64,000 nt of DNA from Neisseria sp. 83E34 (GTDB lineage Bacteria > Pseudomonadota > Gammaproteobacteria > Burkholderiales > Neisseriaceae): assembly GCF_001308015.1 (NCBI RefSeq), contig NZ_LGYH01000011.1:1-64000 (forward strand), written 5' to 3'. Below are positions 45,076 through 53,086 of the stretch, piece after piece (the first letter of the stretch is position 1; every line of letters starts with the position of its first letter). The notes beneath the pieces were generated by a model, which had not been told where the DNA came from, searched no databases, and worked only from the letters and a program-made list of their open reading frames with translations. The translations under genes and the position numbers were made by a program.

Positions 45076-45996
45076 ATGTTACAGCGTACTTTAGCCAAAT
45101 CCGTGCGCGCTACCGGGGTGGGTCTGCATTCGGGCGAGCGCGTTTCGCTTACTCTGCATCCTGCGGAGGAAAACAGCGGCATCGCTTTCCGCCGTACTGA
45201 TTTGAGCGGGGAGCAAGGTGAAATCATTAAGTTGACCCCTTATCTGATTAACGATACCCGTTTGTCTTCCACCATTGTTACCGAACAAGGTGTACGTGTC
45301 GGAACCATTGAGCATATTATGTCGGCATTGGCTGCTTATGGTGTGGATAACGTGTTAATCGAATTAAACGCGCCGGAAATCCCGATTATGGACGGTTCCA
45401 GCCTGCCCTTTATCTACCTTTTACAGGACGCGGGCATCGTGGATCAGAAAGCGCAAAAAAAGTTTTTGCGCATTTTGAAAGAAGTGGAAGTGCGGGAGCC
45501 GGGCAAATGGGTAAAATTCACGCCTTATAACGGCTTTAAAGCGGCTTTGACCATCGAGTTTGACCATCCTGTGTTCAACCTCAGCAGCCCGCGCTTTGAG
45601 ATTGATTTTGCAGGAAAATCTTATGTGGAAGAAATCGCCCGCGCCCGCACTTTCGGTTTTATGCAGGAAGTGGAAATGATGCGCTCGCACAACCTCGGTT
45701 TGGGCGGCAACCTTTCCAATGCGATTGTGATTGATGATGCTGATGTGTTGAACCCGGACGGTTTACGCTATCCCGATGAATTTGTGCGCCATAAAATTCT
45801 GGATGCCATTGGTGATTTATATATTGTCGGCCACCCGATTATCGGCGCATTTGAAGGTTTCAAATCCGGCCATGCCATCAATAATGCTTTGTTACGCAAA
45901 GTATTGGAAGACGAAACGTCTTACGAATGGGTGGAGTTCAAACAAGATGAGGATCTGCCGCTGGCGTTTCACAGTTTGAATTTGGATGTTGCCTGA
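45076..45996 (+). CDS. lpxC: UDP-3-O-acyl-N-acetylglucosamine deacetylase
   Basis: A 306-residue zinc enzyme for the committed step of lipid A synthesis. Zinc ligands are His79 in TIEHIMSALAAYG, and His and Asp in the C-terminal part near IVGHPIIGAFEGFKSGH; DAIGDLYI carries an aspartate. The start MLQRTLAKSVRATGVGLHSGE is typical. AAGGA lies 5 nt before the ATG. It is followed by a hairpin shared with gpmA. Confidence 0.96.
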   Translation: MLQRTLAKSVRATGVGLHSGERVSLTLHPAEENSGIAFRRTDLSGEQGEIIKLTPYLINDTRLSSTIVTEQGVRVGTIEHIMSALAAYGVDNVLIELNAPEIPIMDGSSLPFIYLLQDAGIVDQKAQKKFLRILKEVEVREPGKWVKFTPYNGFKAALTIEFDHPVFNLSSPRFEIDFAGKSYVEEIARARTFGFMQEVEMMRSHNLGLGGNLSNAIVIDDADVLNPDGLRYPDEFVRHKILDAIGDLYIVGHPIIGAFEGFKSGHAINNALLRKVLEDETSYEWVEFKQDEDLPLAFHSLNLDVA

Positions 45997-46012
45997 TTGC
46001 CAATATCAACAA

Positions 46013-46044
46013 TGCCTGTCTGAAACTAAGTTTTCAGACAGGCA
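46013..46044. terminator. Shared bidirectional uptake-sequence terminator
   Basis: Exact pair (46013-46024 and 46033-46044), 8-nt loop, between lpxC and gpmA. Confidence 0.75.
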
Positions 46045-46062
46045 TTGTTTATTCGGAAACCC

Positions 46063-46746
46063 TTACAGATAGAATTTCTCAATCACTTTCAAATTATCGT
46101 CCAGCTTATACACCAGCGGTTGGCCGGTGGGGATTTCCACACCCATGATTTCTTCGTCGGAAATGCCTTCCAAGTGTTTTACCAGTGCACGCAATGAATT
46201 GCCGTGGGCGGCTACCAATACGCGTTTGCCGTTTAAGAGGGCCGGTGCGATTTGGTCGTGCCAGAAAGGCAGCACGCGCACGAGGGTTACTTTCAGGTTT
46301 TCGCCGTCCGGCACCACATCGGCAGGCAGGTGGGCGTAGCGGCGGTCGTTGTGGGCGGAAAATTCGTCGTCGGCATCCAAAAGAGGCGGCAGGGTATCAT
46401 AGCTGCGGCGCCAGATGTGTACTTGTTCGTCGCCGTATTTTTCGGCGGTTTGTTTTTTGTCCAAACCTTGCAGCTGGCCGTAATGGCGCTCGTTCAGGCG
46501 CCAGCTTTTGATTTGCGGCACCCATAATTGGTGGGATTCTTCCAGCACGATGTTGCAGGTTTTGATGGCGCGGGAAAGGGCTGAGGTGAAGGCGATGTCA
46601 AACAGGTAGCCTTTTTCTTTCAACTTGCGGCCGGCCGCAGTGGCTTCGGCGATGCCTTGCTCGGAAAGTTTAACGTCGCGCCAACCGGTAAACAGGTTTT
46701 TGGCGTTCCATTCGCTTTGGCCGTGGCGGATAAGTACGAGTTCCAT
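46063..46746 (-). CDS. gpmA: 2,3-bisphosphoglycerate-dependent phosphoglycerate mutase
   Basis: A 227-residue glycolytic mutase. The phosphohistidine is in [10 protein letters not shown] near the N terminus and the second His in [31 protein letters not shown] is family-typical. GGAGAAG precedes the ATG. It converges with lpxC, and the small exported protein gene upstream is 98 bp away. Confidence 0.95.
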   Translation of the reverse strand: MELVLIRHGQSEWNAKNLFTGWRDVKLSEQGIAEATAAGRKLKEKGYLFDIAFTSALSRAIKTCNIVLEESHQLWVPQIKSWRLNERHYGQLQGLDKKQTAEKYGDEQVHIWRRSYDTLPPLLDADDEFSAHNDRRYAHLPADVVPDGENLKVTLVRVLPFWHDQIAPALLNGKRVLVAAHGNSLRALVKHLEGISDEEIMGVEIPTGQPLVYKLDDNLKVIEKFYL

Positions 46747-46844
46747 TTATTTCTTCTCCATATCGGGGTTAAGGTTAACAACAGGTATCGGTGCAAACGG
46801 CCGTTCAAAGCGGGAGGTTTTCCAGGTTCCGTTTGCCCGGTAAC

Positions 46845-47321
46845 TTAATATGAATTTTTTTGCATTTCCAAACATTCTGCGCGGGCTTTTTCCAGCGCCT
46901 GCTTATTGTGATAAGCCTGATATTCGGCTCTTCTGGCATTGATGAAAAAAGCCGGGTTTTGATTGAGCAGCGCGCCTTTCATGCCTGCATCGTCGGCAGG
47001 GGGTTCGGCGCTGCCTAAAACGGGTTGGTTGCTGATAACGGTTTTGTTATCCAATTCAATATTGCCTTTTTGCTTTTTCCATTTGCCGAGTTGGGCGCTT
47101 TCGTAGTTTAAATCTGTTCCTGAGGAGAACATGCAGTATTTGCCTTCCGGCAATACATGAACGAAAACCAGCTCGCGAAAATCGGCCGGGCCGTGGGGGC
47201 CGTATAAGGCATATTGGTATCGGCCGGGCTGTATTTGGGTTTTCGCGCCGGTATTGGCAGGCGCAGCGTAGGCGTTGAGGCTTGCCAGCAAAGCAAGTAT
47301 GGAAAAAGTAGTTGATTTCAT
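46845..47321 (-). CDS. Hypothetical exported protein
   Basis: A 158-residue protein with a cleavable signal peptide (MKSTTFSILALLASLNAYA, cut after the Ala-rich end) and no lipobox. The mature part is polar with GRYQYALYGPHGPADFREL and a Lys/Glu-rich helical C terminus (NKQALEKARAECLEMQK). I do not recognise a family. No Shine-Dalgarno site is obvious. It is the first of three small exported protein genes on the minus strand. Confidence 0.68.
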   Translation of the reverse strand: MKSTTFSILALLASLNAYAAPANTGAKTQIQPGRYQYALYGPHGPADFRELVFVHVLPEGKYCMFSSGTDLNYESAQLGKWKKQKGNIELDNKTVISNQPVLGSAEPPADDAGMKGALLNQNPAFFINARRAEYQAYHNKQALEKARAECLEMQKNSY

Positions 47322-47386
47322 CGTCGTTAATTTTTAGTGAGTAAAGTTTTGCTGCTGGCTGTTTAAGGCAGCCGTATCAGTATAAA

Positions 47387-47423
47387 TGCCTGTCTGAAAA
47401 CGAGGTATTTTTTCAGACAGGCA
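47387..47423 (-). terminator. Uptake-sequence pair after the coiled-coil lipoprotein
   Basis: Exact pair (47387-47398 and 47412-47423), 13-nt loop, 15 bp beyond the stop of the gene at 47438. Confidence 0.6.
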
Positions 47424-47437
47424 TTCGGTTTTTCGGA

Positions 47438-47848
47438 TTAATGCACCAATCCGGCTTGGCGGGCGGCTTCCCATGCTGCATTCAAGCGTTGGCTGGCGGC
47501 TTGAGTGGCGTTGTCGGTGCCGGTTTTGGATTCGCTGGCCTGATGCAGTTCGGCGCGTAGGCGGGTGATGTCGTCATCGGCCTGCTGCTTGCGGCGTTCG
47601 GCATCGTGAAGCCGGCGTTGGAGGCTGGCGATATGGCCGTCGCTGCGGTTTTGTTGCCGGATGGCTTCGCGGTAGGCCGCTTGTGCGCTCAATAGTTCGT
47701 CGCCTACTACACCGGAACCGGCCGCTACTTGTGCGGTGGCTGCAGGTGGCAGGTTGGCGGGCGCGTGTTCGGCGGAGCGGCGGAGCGGGTTGTTGAACGT
47801 GCAGGCCGAAAGGGAAAGCAATAAAAAGACAACTGATAAGGGCTTCAT
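47438..47848 (-). CDS. Hypothetical coiled-coil lipoprotein
   Basis: A 136-residue predicted lipoprotein: signal MKPLSVVFLLLSLSAC with Cys16. A proline-rich segment (HAPANLPPAATAQ) is followed by a predicted coiled coil (about residues 55-108, QAAYREAIRQQNRS ... LRAELHQASESK). Ends with an Ala-rich helix. No family is recognised. AAAGGAT precedes the ATG, and an uptake sequence lies directly upstream. Confidence 0.68.
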   Translation of the reverse strand: MKPLSVVFLLLSLSACTFNNPLRRSAEHAPANLPPAATAQVAAGSGVVGDELLSAQAAYREAIRQQNRSDGHIASLQRRLHDAERRKQQADDDITRLRAELHQASESKTGTDNATQAASQRLNAAWEAARQAGLVH

Positions 47849-47869
47849 GTGTATCCTTTCAGACAGGCA

Positions 47870-48307
47870 TTATTTGCCCGAACATACGGTTTGATATTGT
47901 TTTTCAACGATGGAGCCGCTTTCGGCAACCGGCATCGGGCGCACGTTAACCGGCGTGTAGGTTTGTTTGAGCAATTCTTTGCCGTTTTCATCCAAAAGGG
48001 TAAGCGCGCTTAGGCGGTAGGTTTTTTTGGCACAGTCGATTTCCCAACTGCCGATGGCGGTTTTGTAGCGCGGCGTGTTGACATAGCGCTCTTGCGCCGG
48101 TTTCACCACGGTTTTCTTGTCGCGGAAAGTTACGATATTGCCGTTGCGTTTAACGCTGCTTTTATCGATATAGTTGCGGATATTGCCTTCGTTGCTTTCG
48201 CCGATACTCTGCCAGCTTCCTTCAACTTTCGGGCCGCCGGCACACGCAGCCAGAAGACCGAGTAAAACAAGCGGGGCGGCTAATCGCAAAGCCTTGCGTG
48301 GATTCAT
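47870..48307 (-). CDS. Surface-adhesin protein E-like lipoprotein
   Basis: A 145-residue predicted lipoprotein: MNPRKALRLAAPLVLLGLLAAC, lipobox LAAC, Cys22. The body matches the pattern of the surface-adhesin protein E family: WQSIGES...NIRNYIDKSSVKRNGNIVTF, an IGSWEIDCAKKTYRLSALTLLDENGKE segment and a final EKQYQTVCSGK, with two Cys likely paired. The start at 48307 is preferred because AAAGGAAA precedes it; a longer frame would translate an uptake sequence. It is divergent from recQ. Confidence 0.72.
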   Translation of the reverse strand: MNPRKALRLAAPLVLLGLLAACAGGPKVEGSWQSIGESNEGNIRNYIDKSSVKRNGNIVTFRDKKTVVKPAQERYVNTPRYKTAIGSWEIDCAKKTYRLSALTLLDENGKELLKQTYTPVNVRPMPVAESGSIVEKQYQTVCSGK

Positions 48308-48369
48308 AAACTTTCCTTTCAGACAGGCATTCATTAAAATATCGGCCTTATTATAACGGAATTCTCCAA

Positions 48370-50202
48370 ATGACCAAGCAGCGCGACGATGCACGGCGGA
48401 TTTTGCACGATGTGTTCGGCTACCCCGATTTCCGCGGGCGTCAGGCCGAGATTGTGGACACGCTTGCCGGCGGCCGGAGCCTCTTGGTTTTGATGCCCAC
48501 CGGCGGCGGCAAATCGCTTTGTTACCAAATTCCCGCCCTGATGCGCGAAGGTGTGGCGATTGTGGTGTCGCCGCTGATTGCGCTGATGAACGACCAAGTG
48601 GCCAACCTGCGCGCCGTAGGCGTGCACTCGGCCAGCGTACACAGCGGCACGCATCCCGACGAAGTGCGCCAAATTGCCGAAGATATCCACAATGGCTCGC
48701 TCAAGCTGCTTTATGTTGCGCCTGAAAGGTTGGTAAGCGAGCGTTTTCTGCGCTTTCTGGATAACACCCGAATCAGCCTGTTTGCTATTGACGAAGCCCA
48801 TTGCGTGAGCCAGTGGGGCCACGATTTCCGCCCCGAATACCAACAGCTCGGCCTTTTGGCCGAACGCTATCCGCAAGTGCCGCGCATTGCACTCACTGCC
48901 ACGGCCGACGCCGAAACCCGCGCCGACATCAAACATTATCTCAAGCTGGAAGACGCACCCGAGTTTATCGCCAGCTTCGACCGCCCCAATATCCGTTACC
49001 AAGTGGTTGAAAAAAACAACGGTAAAAAGCAGCTGCTCGATTTCATTCTTAAAGACATGCAGGGCGAAAGCGGCATCGTGTACTGCCTCAGCCGAAAAAG
49101 CGTGGAAGACACCGCCGAATTTTTAAGCAGCCACGGCTTAAACGCCATTCCCTACCATGCCGGCCTGAGCATGGAAACGCGCACGCAAAACCAGCGCCGT
49201 TTCACGCAGGAAGACAACATCATCGTTGTGGCCACCGTGGCCTTCGGCATGGGCATCGACAAGCCCGACGTGCGCTTTGTCGCCCACCTCGACATGCCGC
49301 AAAGTATCGAACATTTCTATCAGGAAAGCGGCCGTGCGGGGCGCGACGGGCTGCCCGCCGCCAGCTGGCTTTGCTACGGCATGAATAATTTAATGCTGCT
49401 TAAAGAACGCATTATGGAAAGCGGCAGCGATGATTTTCAAAAACAGATCGAGTTGTCTAAGCTCAACGCCATGTTTGCCGTGTGCGAAACCGCCGAATGC
49501 CGCCGCGTGCCTTTGTTGCGCCATTTCGGCGAAGAAAGCGGGCCTTGCGGCAATTGCGACAACTGCCTCAACCCGCCCGTGCGCTTCGACGGCACCGTGT
49601 TGGTGCAGAAACTGTTGAGCTGCATCTACCGCGTCGGCCAACGCTTTGGCGCAGGTTATGTAATTAATGTGTTGCGCGGTAAAAACGAAGATTGGATCAA
49701 ACAAAACGGCCACGACAAACTTTCCACATTCGGCATCGGCGCCGAGCAATCCGATAAAGACTGGCGCGCCGTTACCCGCCAATGCCTCGGCCTCGGCCTG
49801 ATCGACACCGATACCGCCAATTATCAGGCCTTGCGCCTCACCCCCGCAGCCAAAGCTGTGTTAACCGGCGGGCAAACCGTTTGGCTGCGCCCGCTCAAAC
49901 GCCAGAAAACCACTTCGACCGGCAGCAAAACCCAATGGCTGCGCACCGAGCGCGAAGAGCGCATCTGGCAGGAGCTCAGGCATTGGCGGCTGGAGCAGGC
50001 CAAAGCGGAAAACGTGCCCGCCTACATTATTTTCGGCGACCGAACCTTGCAAAGCATTGTGCAAAACCTGCCGCAAACCGAAGCCGATCTGCATGAAATC
50101 TATGGTTTGGGCGAAGCGAAAATCGAGAAATACGGCAGTGATGTATTGGACTTATGCGCCAAGTTTATGCAGGAAGCAGATGATGGCGGGGATGTGTTTT
50201 AA
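48370..50202 (+). CDS. recQ: ATP-dependent DNA helicase RecQ (single HRDC domain)
   Basis: A 610-residue superfamily 2 helicase for recombination and fork repair. Motifs are FRGRQAEIVDTL, Walker A MPTGGGKSLCYQIPAL, motif II AIDEAHCVSQWGHDFRPEY, SFDRPNIRY, and QESGRAGRDG in motif VI. A zinc-binding segment (CETAECRR ... CGNCDNC) is followed by a winged helix and one HRDC domain (about 540-605). From memory, meningococcal and gonococcal RecQ is longer with three HRDC domains, so this copy is a shorter form. GGAA precedes the ATG. Confidence 0.95.
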   Translation: MTKQRDDARRILHDVFGYPDFRGRQAEIVDTLAGGRSLLVLMPTGGGKSLCYQIPALMREGVAIVVSPLIALMNDQVANLRAVGVHSASVHSGTHPDEVRQIAEDIHNGSLKLLYVAPERLVSERFLRFLDNTRISLFAIDEAHCVSQWGHDFRPEYQQLGLLAERYPQVPRIALTATADAETRADIKHYLKLEDAPEFIASFDRPNIRYQVVEKNNGKKQLLDFILKDMQGESGIVYCLSRKSVEDTAEFLSSHGLNAIPYHAGLSMETRTQNQRRFTQEDNIIVVATVAFGMGIDKPDVRFVAHLDMPQSIEHFYQESGRAGRDGLPAASWLCYGMNNLMLLKERIMESGSDDFQKQIELSKLNAMFAVCETAECRRVPLLRHFGEESGPCGNCDNCLNPPVRFDGTVLVQKLLSCIYRVGQRFGAGYVINVLRGKNEDWIKQNGHDKLSTFGIGAEQSDKDWRAVTRQCLGLGLIDTDTANYQALRLTPAAKAVLTGGQTVWLRPLKRQKTTSTGSKTQWLRTEREERIWQELRHWRLEQAKAENVPAYIIFGDRTLQSIVQNLPQTEADLHEIYGLGEAKIEKYGSDVLDLCAKFMQEADDGGDVF

Positions 50203-50210
50203 ATCTATGA

Positions 50211-50244
50211 TGCCTGTCTGAAAAGGTCGTTTTTCAGACAGGCA
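50211..50244. terminator. Shared bidirectional uptake-sequence terminator
   Basis: Exact pair (50211-50222 and 50233-50244), 10-nt loop, between recQ and the lipoate-ligase-like gene; the second copy encodes the latter's last codons. Confidence 0.65.
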
Positions 50245-50941
50245 TTGTCTGTATCAATAAGGTATTCAATTCATCTGCCACAATTTCACTGCCCGCGCCG
50301 CTCAAAGCTTCCACTGATACAGTCCGCTCCGGCAGATAGCGCACGCCGCTGCCGAGCGCCTGCTCGAAGCGGTTGGCCTGCCTGGTGAGTTCCTCCGCTT
50401 GGGCGGCGATGATTACGGCGTGGGAAAGAATGGTGTAGCGGCCGGGGCGGGTTTTGTCGCGCTGCCAAAATTGGGCGGTGCCGGCGATTTTTCTGCCGTT
50501 GGCGGCGAGATTGAAGCGGCCGTCGCAAAACGAGCCGGTTACGGTTTGGGTGTCGGTGGCGATGCCGAAGCGGTTGAAAAGTGTTTGCAGCAGGCGGCAG
50601 AGGGCGAGATAGTGGGCTTCGGCGGTGGGAAACGGGTTGTCGGTGGCCACGCTGTATGCGAGATTCAAGTTGACCGTGTGTGGCGACTGGGGTACCACGC
50701 CGCCGCCGGAGAGCCGCAAATGCACAGGCATGCCTTCGGCAGCGAGCGTTTCGGATGCCTGTCTGAAAAGCGGCCGGCTGCGGTATTTACGCGGCACCAC
50801 AATGCCTTTGGGCGGGATGTGTATCCAGAAAAGCCCGCGTTCGGGCGTAACCTGCTGCATCAAGCGGCTTTCGTTATCCGACCAGCTTTGGTTTGTTAAA
50901 TCAAATGCTTGGGTGTAGGGGCTAAGCGGCGGCAGGGTCAT
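50234..50941 (-). CDS. Lipoate-protein ligase A-like (BPL/LplA/LipB fold) protein
   Basis: A 235-residue protein of the biotin/lipoate ligase fold. The family-like motif LRLSGGGVVPQSPHTVNLNLAYS resembles the lipoate-loop RRxSGGGxVxHD, and CDGRFNLAANGRKIAGTAQFWQRDK carries the conserved Lys. The start at 50941 is chosen because GGAG lies 6 nt upstream; a longer frame lacks support. Whether it ligates lipoate, transfers it, or has another job is not resolved. An exact uptake sequence (50756-50767) reads FRQA, and another ends the gene as Met-Pro-Val-stop. Confidence 0.78.
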   Translation of the reverse strand: MTLPPLSPYTQAFDLTNQSWSDNESRLMQQVTPERGLFWIHIPPKGIVVPRKYRSRPLFRQASETLAAEGMPVHLRLSGGGVVPQSPHTVNLNLAYSVATDNPFPTAEAHYLALCRLLQTLFNRFGIATDTQTVTGSFCDGRFNLAANGRKIAGTAQFWQRDKTRPGRYTILSHAVIIAAQAEELTRQANRFEQALGSGVRYLPERTVSVEALSGAGSEIVADELNTLLIQTMPV

Positions 50942-51159
50942 CGGCGGCTCCGGCGGTGTGAGGGTTAAACAAGCAAAAAAGTACAAGCGGAGGGCAAGCA
51001 TCTTTTCCGTTGTATATGGTTGTGAAATAAAGGGAATACCTGTCTGAAAACAGCTTCAGTATATAGCGAACTGTTTCTTTCAGACAGGCATTGTTTTTAT
51101 CCGGCAAAATCGGTTAAATTACAAAAATCTTTTTAGCATAATTAAACAGAAAGACCACC

Positions 51160-52917
51160 ATGACACCCATCAAAACTGCTTTTGCCCTTGCCGCCGCCGT
51201 ATTACTGGCTGCTTGTTCCTCCATTTCGAGTGCCGACCGGCAGGCTTCGCGCGGAGCCGATGATTTTTCACCCGAACAAGGCCACGGCATGACCGAGCAA
51301 AAACTTGTGCGTGCCAAAGAATTTATGGCCGCTTCGGCCAACCCGCTGGCCACTGAAGCAGGCTATCAGATTTTAAAACAAGGCGGTAGCGCGGTGGATG
51401 CCATGATTGCCATGCAAACCACATTAAGCTTGGTGGAGCCGCAGTCTTCCGGCTTGGGCGGCGCGTTTGTGGTGTATTGGGACAATGAGGCGAAAAAGCT
51501 CACCACGTTTGACGCGCGCGAAACCGCACCCAAAGCCGCCACACCCGAATTGTTTTTAGATAAAGAAGGCAAGCCGCTGGAATTCAAGCAGGCGGTGGTG
51601 GGCGGACGTTCGGTCGGCACCCCGGGTGTGCCGAAAATGATGGAAGAGCTGCATCAGCGTTACGGCAAAATGGCGTGGGCGCGCTTGTTTGATATGCCGG
51701 TGAAGCTGGCGGAAGAAGGCTTCCAAGTGTCGCCGCGCATGGCTGCTTCGATACAGAGCAATGCCGAGCACTTGCAGCGTTATCCCGCCACCGCCGCTTA
51801 TTTCCTACCCGGCGGTCAAGCTTTGCAGGCGGGCGCATTGCTGAAAAATCCCGAATTTGCCGCCACGGTGAAAACCCTGGCTAAAGACGGTGCCAAGCCT
51901 TTTTATGACGGCAAATACGCGCAAAACATCATCAAAGCCGTGCGCGGCGCCGAAGATAATCCGGGCAAACTGGCCGCTGTTGATTTTAAAAACTACAAAA
52001 TCATCGAGCGCGAAGCCGTGTGCGGTGATTACCGAGAATACCAAGTGTGCGGCATGGGTGCGCCCAGTTCCGGCGGGATTGCACTGGCGCAGATTACCGG
52101 CATCCTGAACCGGTTTGAGCAAAAACAATTTTCCTACCGCAATCTCAACAGCTGGCGCCTGCTCGGCGACGCCTCGCGCTTGGCGTTTGCCGACCGCGAC
52201 CTTTATGTGGCCGACCCGGATTTTGTAAAAGTGCCCACGCAGGCGCTGGTTTCCGATGCCTATCTGAAACAGCGCGCCGCCTTGCTCGCCAATACCGGGC
52301 AAGCCCTAAGCGAAACCCCGGCCGGCGATTTCGGCAGCAAGCAAGCCGCCGCTCCGGCTATCGAGCTGCCTTCCACCAGCCATATTGTGGCGGTGGACAA
52401 ACACGGTAACGTGCTTTCCATGACCACCTCTATCGAAAACGCGTTCGGCTCCACCCTGATGGCCAACGGCTATCTGCTGAATAACGAATTGACCGATTTT
52501 TCATTCGAGCCCGTGAAAAACGGCCAACCCGTTGCCAATCGTGTTGAAGGCGGCAAACGCCCTCGCTCGTCTATGGCGCCGACTATTGTGTTGAAAAACG
52601 GCCGACCTTATATGGCGGTCGGCTCGCCCGGCGGCAGCCGCATCATCGGCTATGTGGCAAAAACACTGGTGGCGCATATCGACTGGGGCATGGACATCCA
52701 AAAAGCCATTTCCCTGCCCAATATGCTCAACCGCTTCGGCACTTATGAGTTGGAACAAAATACCGCCGCTGCCAAACAGGCCGAAGCCTTGCAGAAAATC
52801 GGCTACAAAACCGAAGTGCGCGATCTGAATTCCGGCGTGCAAGGTATTGTGATCACCGATAAAGGTTTGATCGGCGGCGCCGACCCGCGCAGGGAAGGAA
52901 AAGTGATGGGCGACTGA
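51160..52917 (+). CDS. ggt: Gamma-glutamyltransferase (lipoprotein-like signal)
   Basis: A 585-residue Ntn-hydrolase that cleaves gamma-glutamyl bonds of glutathione. The autocatalytic cleavage and nucleophile threonine lies in PSTSHIVAVDKHGN near residue 404. Substrate-pocket motifs are ARETAPKAATPE and GSPGGSRIIG. The N terminus MTPIKTAFALAAAVLLAAC has a lipobox LAAC, so it may be lipid-anchored in the envelope. A hairpin follows the stop. Confidence 0.94.
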   Translation: MTPIKTAFALAAAVLLAACSSISSADRQASRGADDFSPEQGHGMTEQKLVRAKEFMAASANPLATEAGYQILKQGGSAVDAMIAMQTTLSLVEPQSSGLGGAFVVYWDNEAKKLTTFDARETAPKAATPELFLDKEGKPLEFKQAVVGGRSVGTPGVPKMMEELHQRYGKMAWARLFDMPVKLAEEGFQVSPRMAASIQSNAEHLQRYPATAAYFLPGGQALQAGALLKNPEFAATVKTLAKDGAKPFYDGKYAQNIIKAVRGAEDNPGKLAAVDFKNYKIIEREAVCGDYREYQVCGMGAPSSGGIALAQITGILNRFEQKQFSYRNLNSWRLLGDASRLAFADRDLYVADPDFVKVPTQALVSDAYLKQRAALLANTGQALSETPAGDFGSKQAAAPAIELPSTSHIVAVDKHGNVLSMTTSIENAFGSTLMANGYLLNNELTDFSFEPVKNGQPVANRVEGGKRPRSSMAPTIVLKNGRPYMAVGSPGGSRIIGYVAKTLVAHIDWGMDIQKAISLPNMLNRFGTYELEQNTAAAKQAEALQKIGYKTEVRDLNSGVQGIVITDKGLIGGADPRREGKVMGD

Positions 52918-52950
52918 CAGAGCGTCGATTGGTCCCGTGAATTTGAAGAA

Positions 52951-52980
52951 TGCCTGTCTGAAAGCTTTTTCAGACAGGCA
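52951..52980 (+). terminator. Uptake-sequence hairpin after ggt
   Basis: Exact pair (52951-52962 and 52969-52980), 6-nt loop, 33 bp after the ggt stop. Confidence 0.7.
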
Positions 52981-52995
52981 TTCTTATATGGGCAG

Positions 52996-53056
52996 TATAG
53001 TGAATCAACTTGAAAATAGTACACTCGTTATACTCGGGTTAAGCCCGGGTATGACG
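52996..53056 (+). repeat. Small dispersed repeat, copy A (TATAGTGAATCAACTT...)
   Basis: It starts TATAGTGAATCAACTT, continues through AAAATAGTACACT and ends in the near-palindrome CGTTATACTCGGG...CCCGGGTATGACG. Copy B at 15653-15715 has the same blocks in the same order on the other strand. It lies between the convergent ggt and RNase II-family genes. Confidence 0.6.
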
Positions 53057-53086
53057 AAAGCGTTATTTTTTAGTTTGTTTGTTATA

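Noticed and set aside
51038-51090. Uptake-sequence pair upstream of ggt as a terminator
   Set aside because: It lies between two divergent genes, and the left copy has a mismatch, so I see it as uptake sites only.
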